Assembly (NCBI RefSeq): GCF_030162935.1
Contig: NZ_JASAUZ010000001.1
Span: forward strand, 372,001-436,000
From: Comamonas halotolerans
GTDB lineage: Bacteria; Pseudomonadota; Gammaproteobacteria; Burkholderiales; Burkholderiaceae_C
Length of the DNA stretch: 64,000 nucleotides
Direction: 5' to 3'
Within the stretch, counting starts at the first letter, position 1. The number at the start of each line of letters is the position of its first letter. The translations under genes and the position numbers were made by a program. Positions 29,305 to 39,141 of the stretch are shown piece by piece. The notes under the pieces were generated by a model. The model searched no databases and was not told where the DNA came from. It was given only the letters and a program-made list of their open reading frames with translations.

Positions 29305-30549
29305 TTAGATTCGCTTGAAAATCAGCGAGCCGTTGGTACCACCAAAGCCGAAGTTATTTTTCAAGGCCACATCAATCTTGGCGTCACGTGCAACATTGGC
29401 ACAGTAGTCCAGATCGCAATCAGGATCCTGATTCAACAGGTTGATGGTCGGAGGAATTTTCTGGTCATGGATTGCCATGATCGTGAAAATACTCTCAATA
29501 CCGCCAGCACCTCCCAGCAAGTGCCCGGTCATGGACTTGGTCGAGCTCACGACTGTTTTGTATGCAGCATCGCCCAGCGCAGCCTTGATCGCATTGCTTT
29601 CGTTCTTGTCACCCAGCGGGGTGGAAGTGCCGTGTGCATTCAGATAATTGATCTGGTCTGGGTTCACGCCCGCATTACGCATTGCATTCAACATGGCGCG
29701 GCGTGGGCCGTCCATATTGGGTGCGGTCATATGACCAGCGTCAGCGCTCATGCCGTAACCACCCAGCTCTGCATAAATCTTGGCTCCACGCGCCTTGGCA
29801 TGCTCGTACTCTTCCAGCACCAACACACCGGCACCTTCGCCCAGCACAAAACCATCACGGTCTTTGTCCCAGGGGCGCGAAGCAGCCTTGGGGTCATCGT
29901 TGCGCGTGGACAAAGCACGCATGGCTGCAAAACCTCCGATGCCCAATGGGGAAACGGTTGACTCAGCGCCCCCGGCGACGACGATGTCGGCGTCACCGTA
30001 TTCGATCATGCGCCCTGCTTCACCGATGCAGTGCAAACCGGTGGTACAAGCAGTCACAACCGAGAGGTTCGGACCCTTGAAGCCATGGCGCATGGAAACG
30101 TGACCAGCCACCATATTGATGATGGAAGCGGGCACGAAAAATGGAGTAATGCGGCGTGGACCGCGGTTGGACAGCTCGATCTGGGTGTTCTCGATCAGGG
30201 GCAAGCCCCCGATACCAGACCCGATCACGCAACCGATGCGGGTAGCAAGGTCATCGGACAAGGCTTCACCCGTAGGCAAGCCTGCGTCCTTGACCGCTTG
30301 TTCCGCTGCCGCAATGCCATAGTGAATGAAGGTATCCATAGTGCGCGCATCTTTGGCGCTCATATAGTCCTCCACGTTGAATCCCTTGACTTCACCTGCA
30401 ATCTGGCAGGAAAAGTTCGAGGCATCAAACTTGGTGATGCGGTCAATGCCGGACTGGCCGGCCAAAAGATTGGCCCAGGCATCAGCAACCGTGTTACCCA
30501 CGGGGCTAATACATCCCAGGCCGGTCACGACAACGCGACGACGGCTCAT
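29305..30549 (-). CDS. fabF: 3-oxoacyl-[acyl-carrier-protein] synthase II
   Basis: Elongating condensing enzyme of fatty acid synthesis. The 414-residue thiolase-fold protein begins [16 protein letters not shown]. The active-site Cys is in [12 protein letters not shown], and the two catalytic His are in [11 protein letters not shown] and [14 protein letters not shown]. It ends with [14 protein letters not shown]. It directly follows acpP, 42 bases apart, at the end of the fab cluster. Confidence 0.97.
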   Translation of the reverse strand: MSRRRVVVTGLGCISPVGNTVADAWANLLAGQSGIDRITKFDASNFSCQIAGEVKGFNVEDYMSAKDARTMDTFIHYGIAAAEQAVKDAGLPTGEALSDDLATRIGCVIGSGIGGLPLIENTQIELSNRGPRRITPFFVPASIINMVAGHVSMRHGFKGPNLSVVTACTTGLHCIGEAGRMIEYGDADIVVAGGAESTVSPLGIGGFAAMRALSTRNDDPKAASRPWDKDRDGFVLGEGAGVLVLEEYEHAKARGAKIYAELGGYGMSADAGHMTAPNMDGPRRAMLNAMRNAGVNPDQINYLNAHGTSTPLGDKNESNAIKAALGDAAYKTVVSSTKSMTGHLLGGAGGIESIFTIMAIHDQKIPPTINLLNQDPDCDLDYCANVARDAKIDVALKNNFGFGGTNGSLIFKRI

Positions 30550-30591
30550 GCGTTCAAACCTTATTCTTATCGCTCGGTGCGTAAAGACCTA

Positions 30592-30867
<276 letters not shown>

Positions 30868-30936
30868 CTAGCCGCTTCAGAGAATTTCCCTTCAGTCGGC
30901 CTGCCGTCGCGAGGAAACGGCATAACTTTCTTTAAT

Positions 30937-31674
30937 TTACATGTACATGCCGCCATTGACATGCAACTCGTGACCGGTAATGTAACCAGCTCCTTCCGAA
31001 GCCAGAAAAGCCACGGCGTTGGCAATGTCGGCGGGCTTGCCCAGGTGCCCCAAAGGGATCTGCGAGGCCAAAGCTTTTTTCTGTTCTTCCGGCAGCTCTG
31101 CTGTCATATCTGTAGCAATAAAGCCTGGAGCCACACAGTTTACGGTAATACCCCGGCTCCCCAATTCACGTGCCAGTGCACGGCTCATACCTGCCACACC
31201 TGCCTTGGCAGCAGCATAGTTGGCCTGACCAGGATTACCCATGGCGCCCACAACGCTGGTGACGCTGATGATGCGGCCAAAGCGCTGCTTCATCATCGGA
31301 CGAATAGCCGCACGACTGAGTCGGAAAACGGCCTGCAAATTCGTGTCAATGACGGCAGACCAATCATCGTCCTTCATGCGCATGGCCAGCGTGTCGCGGG
31401 TGATGCCTGCATTGTTCACAAGCACATGCAATGCGCCGTTGGTCTTGAGAATGTCGTCCAGCAATGCGTCAACACCTGCTGCATCGTTCACATTCAGGTT
31501 CACACCACGCCCACCATGGGCAGCCAGAGTTTCACCAATGCGTGCAGCACCTGCGTCCGTAGTAGCGGTACCAATCACGGTGTAACCACGCTGAGCCAGT
31601 TCCAGCGCAATAGCAGCACCAATGCCACGCGATGCGCCAGTCACCAGCGCTACTTGTTTGTTTTGTTCGGTCAT
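30937..31674 (-). CDS. fabG: 3-oxoacyl-[acyl-carrier-protein] reductase
   Basis: NADPH-dependent reductase of the short-chain dehydrogenase family, 245 residues. It has the cofactor loop TGASRGIGAAIALELA, the NNAGITRD motif, and the Ser-Tyr-Lys catalytic set in ISVTSVVGAMGNPGQANYAAAKAG. It overlaps the fabD stop by four bases (ATGA), so translation is coupled. Confidence 0.97.
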   Translation of the reverse strand: MTEQNKQVALVTGASRGIGAAIALELAQRGYTVIGTATTDAGAARIGETLAAHGGRGVNLNVNDAAGVDALLDDILKTNGALHVLVNNAGITRDTLAMRMKDDDWSAVIDTNLQAVFRLSRAAIRPMMKQRFGRIISVTSVVGAMGNPGQANYAAAKAGVAGMSRALARELGSRGITVNCVAPGFIATDMTAELPEEQKKALASQIPLGHLGKPADIANAVAFLASEGAGYITGHELHVNGGMYM

Positions 31675-32615
31675 GCGAGCAATTCTTTCACTTCAGCCAG
31701 GGTGGCTGGGTCATACAGTGGAGCCCCCACCAAGTCCGCATCTATGCGCTTGGTCATACCAGCCAGAACCTTGCCAGGGCCGCACTCTACCAAATGCGTG
31801 ATGCCACGCGCCTTCATGGCCTGCACACATTCCACCCAGCGTACGGGGCCAAATGCTTGACGATACAGTGCATCGCGGATAGCAGCAGCCTCGGTTTTAA
31901 CCGCCACATCGATGTTATTGATGACAGGAATCTGAGGCACCCCCAACTCCAGAGCGTCCAAAGCCAGCTTGAGCTTTTCTGCCGCAGGCTTCATCAAGCT
32001 GGAATGAAAAGGCGCCGACACAGGCAATGGCAACGCACGCTTGGCACCAGCTTCCTTGACCGCGACACTGGCAGCCTCTACAGCAGCTTTGGAGCCAGCA
32101 ATCACTGTTTGACCTGGATCATTAAAGTTCACCGCTTCCACCACTTCGGCGCCACCCATCTGAGCAGTCACTGCAGCACAAACTTCCTTGACCTTTTCAG
32201 AGGACAAACCCAATACGGCGGCCATGGCACCAACGCCCACGGGCACAGCCTCTTGCATGGCTGCTGCACGCAGACGCACCAAGGGAGCGGCTTGCGCCAG
32301 AGTCAACACACCAGCGGCAACCAGCGCAGAGTATTCGCCCAAGGAATGACCGGCCAAGGCTTCAGGTGCAGCACCACCTTCGGCCTGCCACACACGCCAA
32401 GCAGCAACACCAGCCACGAGCATGACGGGCTGAGTGTTGGTGGTCAGCGCCAAATCTTCCTTGGGGCCGTTCTTGATCAGCGCACCGATGTCTTCCCCCA
32501 AAGCATCAGAAGCTTCTTGAAGCGTCTGCTTCACTACGGGGTAATCACCCCAAGCGTCCAACATCCCAACAGACTGGGAACCCTGCCCTGGAAAGACGAA
32601 TGCGAATTTTTTCAT
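31671..32615 (-). CDS. fabD: Malonyl-CoA:acyl carrier protein transacylase
   Basis: Moves malonyl from CoA to ACP. The 314-residue protein starts KKFAFVFPGQGSQSVGM, has the nucleophile Ser in GHSLGEYSAL, and the catalytic His in APFHSSLM. It sits between fabH and fabG. The 74-base gap to fabH holds a small hairpin (TGATGCT/AGCATCA). Confidence 0.97.
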   Translation of the reverse strand: MKKFAFVFPGQGSQSVGMLDAWGDYPVVKQTLQEASDALGEDIGALIKNGPKEDLALTTNTQPVMLVAGVAAWRVWQAEGGAAPEALAGHSLGEYSALVAAGVLTLAQAAPLVRLRAAAMQEAVPVGVGAMAAVLGLSSEKVKEVCAAVTAQMGGAEVVEAVNFNDPGQTVIAGSKAAVEAASVAVKEAGAKRALPLPVSAPFHSSLMKPAAEKLKLALDALELGVPQIPVINNIDVAVKTEAAAIRDALYRQAFGPVRWVECVQAMKARGITHLVECGPGKVLAGMTKRIDADLVGAPLYDPATLAEVKELLA

Positions 32616-32689
32616 ATGACGGTCACTCGTTATTAGTCAAAAGCTCTCTGATGCTATGAACTATGAAGAAAGCATCAGCAACAACAACT

Positions 32690-33667
32690 TTATAAAGTCA
32701 GCAGTACTGCGCCCCAGGTAAAGCCGCCACCCACGCCTTCAAGCATGAGGGTCTGCCCCTTTTGAATCTGACCGCTGCGTACGCCATGATCCAGCGCCAA
32801 CGGAATGGAGGCAGCCGAGGTATTGCCGTGCTGGTCCACCGTCACAATGACCTTATCCATGGACAGTTTCAGCTTTCTGGCTGTGCTTTGCATGATGCGG
32901 ATATTGGCCTGATGGGGAATCAGCCAGTCGATATTGGCTTCCGTTTTCCCAGCCTTCTCCAACGCAGCATGGGCTGCTTTCTCCAGCACGCCCACAGCCA
33001 GCTTGAACACCGCTTGCCCATCCATGGTCAGCAAAGGACTACCCAAGACCTGACCACCAGAAACGTTGCCCGGGACGCACAAGATATCGACATGCTTGCC
33101 ATCTGCATGCAGATCGGAGGCCAAAATACCGGGCTCTTCCGAGGCCTCCAGCACCACAGCACCCGCACCATCACCAAACAGCACGCAGGTCGTGCGATCG
33201 TTGAAGTCGAGAATGCGGCTAAATACTTCCGCGCCCACCACCAAAGCACGGCTCGCAGCGCCAGAGCGGATCATGGAGTCTGCCACCGTCAATGCATAGA
33301 CAAAACCGCTGCACACCGCCTGCACATCAAACGCAGGGCAGCCATTGGCACCGAGCTTGTTCTGCAGAATGCAGGCTGTAGAGGGAAACACCATATCGGG
33401 CGTCGATGTCGCCACGATGATCAAATCGATGTCCTGGGCGGTCAGGCCGGCAGCTTCAATCGCTTGACGCGAGGCTTCCAGCGCCAAGTCACTGCTGGAC
33501 GTATCGGCATCTGCAAAGTGGCGCGCCTCAATGCCAGTGCGCTCCACAATCCATTCATGCGAAGTTTCAATGCCGCGCTCTGCCAGTTGCGCTGCCAGAT
33601 CTTGATTAGTCAGTCGGCGCTCAGGCAGATAGCTGCCCGTGCCGGTAATGCGTGCATAGCGTGTCAT
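32690..33667 (-). CDS. fabH: 3-oxoacyl-[acyl-carrier-protein] synthase III
   Basis: Initiates fatty acid synthesis from acetyl-CoA and malonyl-ACP. The 325-residue thiolase-fold protein has the active-site Cys119 in [14 protein letters not shown], the His in [11 protein letters not shown] and the Asn in [13 protein letters not shown]. Its start is six bases from the plsX stop, so the two are co-transcribed. Confidence 0.97.
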   Translation of the reverse strand: MTRYARITGTGSYLPERRLTNQDLAAQLAERGIETSHEWIVERTGIEARHFADADTSSSDLALEASRQAIEAAGLTAQDIDLIIVATSTPDMVFPSTACILQNKLGANGCPAFDVQAVCSGFVYALTVADSMIRSGAASRALVVGAEVFSRILDFNDRTTCVLFGDGAGAVVLEASEEPGILASDLHADGKHVDILCVPGNVSGGQVLGSPLLTMDGQAVFKLAVGVLEKAAHAALEKAGKTEANIDWLIPHQANIRIMQSTARKLKLSMDKVIVTVDQHGNTSAASIPLALDHGVRSGQIQKGQTLMLEGVGGGFTWGAVLLTL

Positions 33668-33673
33668 GTAGTC

Positions 33674-34726
33674 TCAGGCTGCCGCAGTGCCGCTGGTTGA
33701 ATCACTGTCAGCGGCTTCCAAAATAGTGGATGCCTGAGTGACCCGCCCCTGCACACGGTCAAGAAGGTTGTTTCGGGCTGCATCATAAGCGCGGTTGAGC
33801 GCATGTTCATAACCAGACCGGTCTGCCGATCCGTGGCTCTTGAAAACCAAACCACGCAGACCCAGCAGGGCAGCGCCGTTGTAGCGACGATGGTCCATTC
33901 GTTTCATCAGTGCTTTGAGCACTGGATACGCCATGATGGCAGCAAGTTTGGTGAAGATATTGCGTTTGAACTCTTTTTTCAAGCCGCCGACAATCATTGC
34001 AGCCACGCCTTCTGAAGCTTTCAAAGCAACATTGCCGACAAAACCATCGCAGACCACGATGTCCACGCCGCCCTTGAAAATATCATTACCTTCTACATTG
34101 CCGATGAAATGAATGGCATTGGAGTCTGCTGCCTGACGCAGCAATTCTCCTGTGCGCTTGATCACTTCATTGCCTTTGATGGCTTCTTCACCAATATTGA
34201 GCAAACCTACTGATGGCTCAGTATTTTTGGCATCCAAAGAGGTTACCAATGCAGAGCCCATCACTGCAAATTGCAGCAAGTGCTCAGGCAGGCAATCCAC
34301 ATTGGCCCCAAGATCCAACACCGTGGTTGCACCACCTTGGTCATTGGGCATCTGGGTGGCAATTGCAGGACGATCAATGCCATCCATCGTTTTGAGCAAA
34401 TAGCGCGAGACCGCCATCAAGGCACCGGTATTACCTGCTGAGACCGCCACATGAGCCTTTCCGTCCTTGACCTGCTGAATGGCCACGCGCATGGAAGAGT
34501 CCTTCTTGCGGCGCAACGCGACTTCAACAGGATCATCCATGGTTACCACTTCCGAGCACTGCACGATTTCAGCGCGCTCGTGGGCCTGCCATGTTGTGAA
34601 AGCCTCGGGAAGACCTACCAGCAACAAACGGGCATCTGGATGGGTGGAAAGAAATTGGCGGCACGCAGGAAACGTGACGCTGGGGCCATGGTCGCCCCCC
34701 ATGCAATCGACTGCCAGTGTGATCAT
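33674..34726 (-). CDS. plsX: Phosphate acyltransferase PlsX
   Basis: Makes acyl-phosphate from acyl-ACP for phospholipid synthesis. The 350-residue protein starts [15 protein letters not shown] and has [14 protein letters not shown] and the [15 protein letters not shown] segment. The ATG at 34726 is chosen because the frame to 34783 runs into the rpmF terminator. It lies between rpmF and fabH. Confidence 0.97.
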   Translation of the reverse strand: MITLAVDCMGGDHGPSVTFPACRQFLSTHPDARLLLVGLPEAFTTWQAHERAEIVQCSEVVTMDDPVEVALRRKKDSSMRVAIQQVKDGKAHVAVSAGNTGALMAVSRYLLKTMDGIDRPAIATQMPNDQGGATTVLDLGANVDCLPEHLLQFAVMGSALVTSLDAKNTEPSVGLLNIGEEAIKGNEVIKRTGELLRQAADSNAIHFIGNVEGNDIFKGGVDIVVCDGFVGNVALKASEGVAAMIVGGLKKEFKRNIFTKLAAIMAYPVLKALMKRMDHRRYNGAALLGLRGLVFKSHGSADRSGYEHALNRAYDAARNNLLDRVQGRVTQASTILEAADSDSTSGTAAA

Positions 34727-34774
34727 GAATGACTTACCGGTCCGCTGCAGACCAAGTGGAGGATACGCAGCATT

Positions 34775-34814
34775 AAAAAACAAAAGCCCGAGCTACAAGT
34801 AGCTTCGGGCCTTT
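34775..34814 (-). terminator. Terminator hairpin between rpmF and plsX
   Basis: Minus-strand GCCCGAAGCTA-cttg-TAGCTCGGGC followed by a T-rich run. It lies inside an otherwise conserved gene run, so it may be partial and set the ratio of L32 to lipid genes. Confidence 0.8.
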
Positions 34815-34832
34815 AAACAAGTTGAAGCCTTA

Positions 34833-35015
34833 TTAAGCTTCAGACTTGTTCTTCAGCACTTGGCGGCCACGGTACACGCCGTTAGGGCTGATGTGGTGGC
34901 GCAGGTGCACTTCACCAGTGGTAGCTTCCACAGCGATACCAGGCACATTCAGTGCATTGTGCGAACGGTGCATGCCGCGCTTGGAAGGGGACTTTTTGTT
35001 TTGCTGAACAGCCAT
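34833..35015 (-). CDS. rpmF: 50S ribosomal protein L32
   Basis: A basic 60-residue ribosomal protein starting [18 protein letters not shown] with the central [17 protein letters not shown]. It has no zinc-binding cysteines, as in the cysteine-free L32 forms of proteobacteria. It follows the YceD gene and precedes plsX, the standard order. Confidence 0.97.
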   Translation of the reverse strand: MAVQQNKKSPSKRGMHRSHNALNVPGIAVEATTGEVHLRHHISPNGVYRGRQVLKNKSEA

Positions 35016-35075
35016 GATGGCTCCTGAGTCTGAAAAGGGTTGGTGAAAAACGCGATCAGCCCATTAAAGACACGA

Positions 35076-35097
35076 GGGGGTTTCGCGCGAAGCCCCC
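35076..35097 (-). terminator. GC-rich hairpin between yceD and rpmF
   Basis: A tight hairpin pairing GGGGG with CCCCC through a TTC/GAA stem, in a 250-base gap. On the minus strand only a weak T-run follows, so termination is uncertain. It could instead be a leader structure of rpmF. Confidence 0.4.
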
Positions 35098-35267
35098 GAT
35101 TATAACTCAAACCCTCAGGACCATCGTCAAGCACCCCCACAGTTCGAAGGAATGGATAAATTTCCCAAGGAAAAACGCATCTTTTAGGGTTGGCGCACAG
35201 CAGCTCGCACTACATGCACCATTCAAGAACCGCCCTAAGGCGGCTAGCGCTGACCACAAAGTGGATA

Positions 35268-35819
35268 TCAGTCTTGACCTGCATTTTTACGCAGCCCGGC
35301 CAACACTGCAAACGGATTGGTTTTATCCGTATTTGCCTGCTCAAAGTCTTCATCGCTCGAAGCCATAGGCATCACTTCCGGGCATTCGTCGTGCATCGGC
35401 ACCAACGGCAGCTCCATCAGCAACTCGTCCTCCAGCAACTGCCGCAGGTTGAAATCCTTGCTCAGAGCCAACAAATCCTCTTCCGCCTCATCATCCAAGG
35501 CTTCGGCTGTTGCCTCATCTTTCACAAAGCGAAAAGAGCGATCCACCTGCAGGCTCACATGCGCCACGCCCAGACAACGCTGACAGATCATGGGCACCTG
35601 CGCATCTGCCTCCAGATGCAACCACAAATGACCGGGGCCAGCAGTTTCAGCCACATGTTCGCCTTCTGCATACCAAGACACTTCCAGCCCCTCCACCATT
35701 GCCTGTGCTTCCTGGGCCAAACGTTCAAATGCAGATAGTGGATCGCGACCTTCCAGCACCGCGCTTGCCTTGGCAAATGCAGCCACATCAAGGTGATCCA
35801 GTGAATATTCCTTGCTCAT
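35268..35819 (-). CDS. yceD: YceD family protein (DUF177), large ribosomal subunit accumulation protein
   Basis: A 183-residue acidic protein with the paired cysteines ICQRCLG, a second acidic HDECPE and the conserved NPFAVLAGLR near the C-terminus. These are DUF177 hallmarks. Relatives are linked to 23S rRNA and large-subunit accumulation. The start MSKEYSLD at 35819 is used. Its start is only 25 bases from the divergent maf-like gene, so the two promoters must overlap coding sequence or each other. Confidence 0.9.
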   Translation of the reverse strand: MSKEYSLDHLDVAAFAKASAVLEGRDPLSAFERLAQEAQAMVEGLEVSWYAEGEHVAETAGPGHLWLHLEADAQVPMICQRCLGVAHVSLQVDRSFRFVKDEATAEALDDEAEEDLLALSKDFNLRQLLEDELLMELPLVPMHDECPEVMPMASSDEDFEQANTDKTNPFAVLAGLRKNAGQD

Positions 35820-35844
35820 GCTGGCAGTGTAAGAGAATCCAAGC

Positions 35845-36444
35845 ATGTCTGAATCTCACACCCCACAGCGCCCCTTGATTTTGGGGTCTACCTCCCGCTA
35901 CCGCCGCGAATTGGTGGAGCGACTGAATATCCCATTCGCCTGCGTAGCTCCCGACGTGGACGAAACACCTTTGGCTGGAGAGGCGCCTGGTGCGCTGGCA
36001 CTGCGCCTGGCATTAGCCAAAGCCCATGCCGTTGCCAAGCTACACCCTCACGCCATTGTGATTGGCTCGGACCAGGTTTCGGATTTGAATGGCCAGCCCA
36101 TGGGCAAACCCCTTGTGCATGAGCGTGCCGTAGAAATGCTGCGCTCCATGCGCGGCCAAACCGTGATGTTTCACACCGCAGTCGCTGTAGTCTGCTTGGA
36201 ATCTGGTTTTGAGCAAAGTGACGTCGCCGTCATCCAAACCGTGTTCCGCGACCTCAGCAACGATGAAATCGAACGCTATCTGCGCGCCGAGCAGCCTTAT
36301 GACTGCGCAGGTAGTGCAAAAAGCGAAGGACTGGGCATCAGCTTGCTGGATGCCATCCACAGCGACGACCCTACAGCCCTGATTGGCCTGCCCATGATTC
36401 GCACCTGCCGCATGGTGCGCGCTGCCGGGATTCAACTGCCATGA
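35845..36444 (+). CDS. Maf-like nucleotide pyrophosphatase, YceF type
   Basis: A house-cleaning enzyme of 199 residues that hydrolyses modified nucleoside triphosphates; YceF-type enzymes prefer 7-methyl-GTP. Motifs are LILGSTSRYRRELVERL at the start, IGSDQV (the YceF form of the acidic motif), GKPL and YDCAGSAKSEGLGI, then IGLPM. It overlaps the next gene by four bases (ATGA), so the two are coupled. Confidence 0.93.
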   Translation: MSESHTPQRPLILGSTSRYRRELVERLNIPFACVAPDVDETPLAGEAPGALALRLALAKAHAVAKLHPHAIVIGSDQVSDLNGQPMGKPLVHERAVEMLRSMRGQTVMFHTAVAVVCLESGFEQSDVAVIQTVFRDLSNDEIERYLRAEQPYDCAGSAKSEGLGISLLDAIHSDDPTALIGLPMIRTCRMVRAAGIQLP

Positions 36445-37226
36445 CTCCCCTCACCTCTCCAAAGGGTAAGCTGTATCTGGTACCCGCACCACTGGACTTT
36501 GGCTGCGCTACCCAGTCACCCATCACCGATGTACTACCCGAACTGACACTACGCACTGCAGCTGGTTTGCAACACTGGGTCTGCGAGAACGCCAAAAGCG
36601 CCCGCGCTTACCTCAAACGTATCAGCGAGCATTTCCCTTTGGCTGTACCCATGCAGCAACAAAACCTCCAGGAGCTGCCGCGAGAAGCCCATAAAAAAGG
36701 CGACCATGGCGGCAAAGGCGGCGCCGTGTTTGATGCCAAGGCCTTGCTCGCACCAGCGCTGGCAGGCCACGACATGGGGCTGGTCAGCGAGGCTGGCATG
36801 CCCGCGGTGGCGGATCCCGGAAGTTCTATTGTGCGTGCAGCCCACGATGCAGGCATCACCGTCATTCCCCTGGTTGGGCCCGCATCACTACTCATGACAT
36901 TGGCTGCCAGCGGCCTCAATGGTCAGAACTTTGCCTTTGTAGGCTATTTACCGCAGGATGCTGGCCAACGCGTGCAACGCATCAAAGAGCTCGAGCAATT
37001 GGCCCTGCGCCACAATCAGGCACAGCTGTTTATAGAGACGCCTTACCGCAACCAGGCGCTATGGCAGGCTTTACTTGCCACCGTGCAAGCCAGCACACGC
37101 ATCGCCATGGCCAGCGGCCTCACCCTGGAAACCGCCAACATCCAAAGCCGTAGCGCCAAAGAGTGGAAAAAGTTGGGCTCCGAACCTGACAATCGCACTC
37201 CCGTCGTGTTTGCCATCGGCCAATGA
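36441..37226 (+). CDS. Tetrapyrrole-methylase-family SAM methyltransferase (RsmI-related)
   Basis: A 261-residue protein with the tetrapyrrole-methylase fold. Visible motifs are GKLYLVPAPLDFG at the N-terminus, GLVSEAGMPAVADPGSSIVRAAHDAGITVIPLVGPASLLMTLAASGLNG and FIETPYRN. It resembles RsmI, the 16S rRNA C1402 ribose methylase. It differs enough at the N-terminus that it may be the parallel family of uncharacterised SAM methyltransferases found beside maf. The substrate is not established. Confidence 0.82.
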   Translation: MTPLTSPKGKLYLVPAPLDFGCATQSPITDVLPELTLRTAAGLQHWVCENAKSARAYLKRISEHFPLAVPMQQQNLQELPREAHKKGDHGGKGGAVFDAKALLAPALAGHDMGLVSEAGMPAVADPGSSIVRAAHDAGITVIPLVGPASLLMTLAASGLNGQNFAFVGYLPQDAGQRVQRIKELEQLALRHNQAQLFIETPYRNQALWQALLATVQASTRIAMASGLTLETANIQSRSAKEWKKLGSEPDNRTPVVFAIGQ

Positions 37227-37300
37227 GCTGCCATGTAAAAAGCGCTTTACGCCAGACCGCCTCCCTTCCATCAAACAATGTTTGCCAGCAGTGGCGATCA

Positions 37301-37319
37301 GCGCAAAGCGCTTTTTTTT
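37301..37319 (+). terminator. Intrinsic terminator after the methyltransferase gene
   Basis: GCGC-aaa-GCGC followed by eight T. A second copy of the palindrome AAAGCGCTTT lies at 37239-37248, so the pair may also stop sppA transcription from the other side. Confidence 0.75.
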
Positions 37320-37334
37320 GCGAAAACGTAAAGC

Positions 37335-38375
37335 TTATCGGATCGCTGGCATCATGCCGCGCATCGCATCCACAGCGCCACCACCGATGGCAGCACCGAA
37401 ACGCTTGGCAAAACGCTCTGCAATATTCTCGCTGCGGGTGTAATCAATCAGCTCTTCGGCCTTCACGATGTCCCGCGCCACATAATCCAAAGTACCCAGC
37501 TTATCGGCCAAACCCAGCTCGACCGCTTGCTGGCCTGTCCAAAACAGGCCGCTGAAGGTATCTTCGTTTTCTTTCAAACGATCACCCCGCCCTGCACGTA
37601 CCACCTCAATAAATTGCGTGTGAATCTGATCAAGCATGGTTTGCGCATGAGCACGCTGGCTCTCTTCAAGTGGACTAAAGGGATCCAACATCCCCTTGTT
37701 GCTGCCGGCTGTGAGCAAGCGGCGCTCCACCCCCACCTTGTCCATCGCCTCGGTAAAGCCAAAACCATCCATGAGCACACCAATGCTGCCCACAATGCTG
37801 GCCTTGTCGACAAAAATCTCATCCGCTGCCGCTGCAATATAGTAGGCCGCAGAGGCACAAGTTTCCTCAACAACAGCATAAATCGGCTTGCTGTGCTGCG
37901 CTTTCAATCGCACGATTTCATCATTGATCATGCCAGCCTGCACCGGGCTGCCTCCGGGCGAGTTGATCAGCAACACCAAGGCGCGCGAGCCAGGGTCTTC
38001 CATGGCGCTGCGCATGGCAGCAATCACAAACTCAGCACTGGCATTGGCATCACTGGCGATTGGCCCCTTGATATTCACCACTGCCGTGTGCGGGCCGCTC
38101 ATGGAAGTTGCGGTCGTGTCGCGCCCCATCCACCAAAAGCCCAGCACAAACAAGATCACCCAGAGAAAGCGCCAAAAAATGCGCCAGCGGCGTGCCGCAC
38201 GTTGCTCATTCACAGTGGCAAAAACCAGGCGCTCCAGAACGTCGCGCTCCCAACCAGCCACTCCCGGCTTGGCATGGGGCTGCGCGCCCGAGGCAGCGCG
38301 AGCCCACAGGTCTTGGCCTGGCAGCGGTTCGGACGAGGCAGCGCCCTCGTTTTCAGACGTGGAATGGGGATTCAT
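37335..38375 (-). CDS. sppA: Membrane signal-peptide peptidase, S49 family (SppA)
   Basis: A 346-residue inner-membrane serine protease of the short (36K) SppA type, which degrades cleaved signal peptides. There is one membrane helix at about residues 68-84. NSPGGSPVQAG carries the oxyanion glycines, Ser175 in CASAAYY is the likely nucleophile, and Lys227 in GSNKGMLDPFSPL the likely base. The ATG at 38375 is used, six bases inside a TTG. It is downstream of gph on the same strand, 79 bases apart. Confidence 0.93.
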   Translation of the reverse strand: MNPHSTSENEGAASSEPLPGQDLWARAASGAQPHAKPGVAGWERDVLERLVFATVNEQRAARRWRIFWRFLWVILFVLGFWWMGRDTTATSMSGPHTAVVNIKGPIASDANASAEFVIAAMRSAMEDPGSRALVLLINSPGGSPVQAGMINDEIVRLKAQHSKPIYAVVEETCASAAYYIAAAADEIFVDKASIVGSIGVLMDGFGFTEAMDKVGVERRLLTAGSNKGMLDPFSPLEESQRAHAQTMLDQIHTQFIEVVRAGRGDRLKENEDTFSGLFWTGQQAVELGLADKLGTLDYVARDIVKAEELIDYTRSENIAERFAKRFGAAIGGGAVDAMRGMMPAIR

Positions 38376-38454
38376 GGACAAGCTCTACTCTCTCAAAATC
38401 AAGCCAATGCGCGCAGTATGCCAGCGCGCTTGCACAATCTCTGCGACAAAGCAC

Positions 38455-39114
38455 TTAGCCGTTGGTACGCAGCCACTGATACAAATCAGTCACATCCTGC
38501 GCAATATGCAACGGGGCACAGGCCGCCAAATCCTTAGCCGCATGCGCACCATAAGCGACCCCCACACTGGCACATCCGGCGTTTTGCGCCATCTGCAAGT
38601 CGTGGGTGGTATCACCAATCATCAGCAGACGCTCTGGCTCTACGCCCAACTCAGCCATCAACTCTTGCAGCATCAGAGGATGCGGCTTGCCAGCAGTCTC
38701 ATCGGCTGTCCGAGAGCTGTCAAACACTCCGCGCAAATCGGCATGCTGCAGTGCCTCGTTCAACCCTCGGCGACTTTTGCCCGTTGCCACCGCCAGCCAG
38801 TGCCCTCGTGACCGCAGCCCATCCAGCATGGGCAGGACTCCGTTAAACAGCGTGACCATTTCCTGCTGCTTGAGATAGTGATAGCGATAGCGATTGGCCA
38901 GGTCGTTGTATTTTTCCTTGGGCACATCGGGAGCGGCATGCGCCAACGCAGGCAGCAAGGCCATGCCAATCACATAGGACGCACGCTCATCTGTGGGAAC
39001 CGTTCCCCCCACGTCAGCCACCGCCAACTGAATACTGCGCGTGATCGCAGCCGTGGAATCAAACAAAGTGCCATCCCAGTCGAAGGCAATCAAATCAAAT
39101 TTACGAGCATTCAT
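38455..39114 (-). CDS. HAD-superfamily hydrolase, phosphoglycolate-phosphatase-like
   Basis: A 219-residue HAD-IA hydrolase with the four motifs FDWDGTLFDST, VATGKSRRGL, a Lys in TAGKPHPLM and MIGDTTHDLQMA. Members next to rluC are usually annotated as phosphoglycolate phosphatase or a YjjG-type nucleotidase; the substrate is not set by sequence. It starts 27 bases after rluC, indicating an rluC-gph-sppA transcript. Confidence 0.9.
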   Translation of the reverse strand: MNARKFDLIAFDWDGTLFDSTAAITRSIQLAVADVGGTVPTDERASYVIGMALLPALAHAAPDVPKEKYNDLANRYRYHYLKQQEMVTLFNGVLPMLDGLRSRGHWLAVATGKSRRGLNEALQHADLRGVFDSSRTADETAGKPHPLMLQELMAELGVEPERLLMIGDTTHDLQMAQNAGCASVGVAYGAHAAKDLAACAPLHIAQDVTDLYQWLRTNG

Positions 39115-39141
39115 GAAAGCAATGTTCTATGACTACGACAT

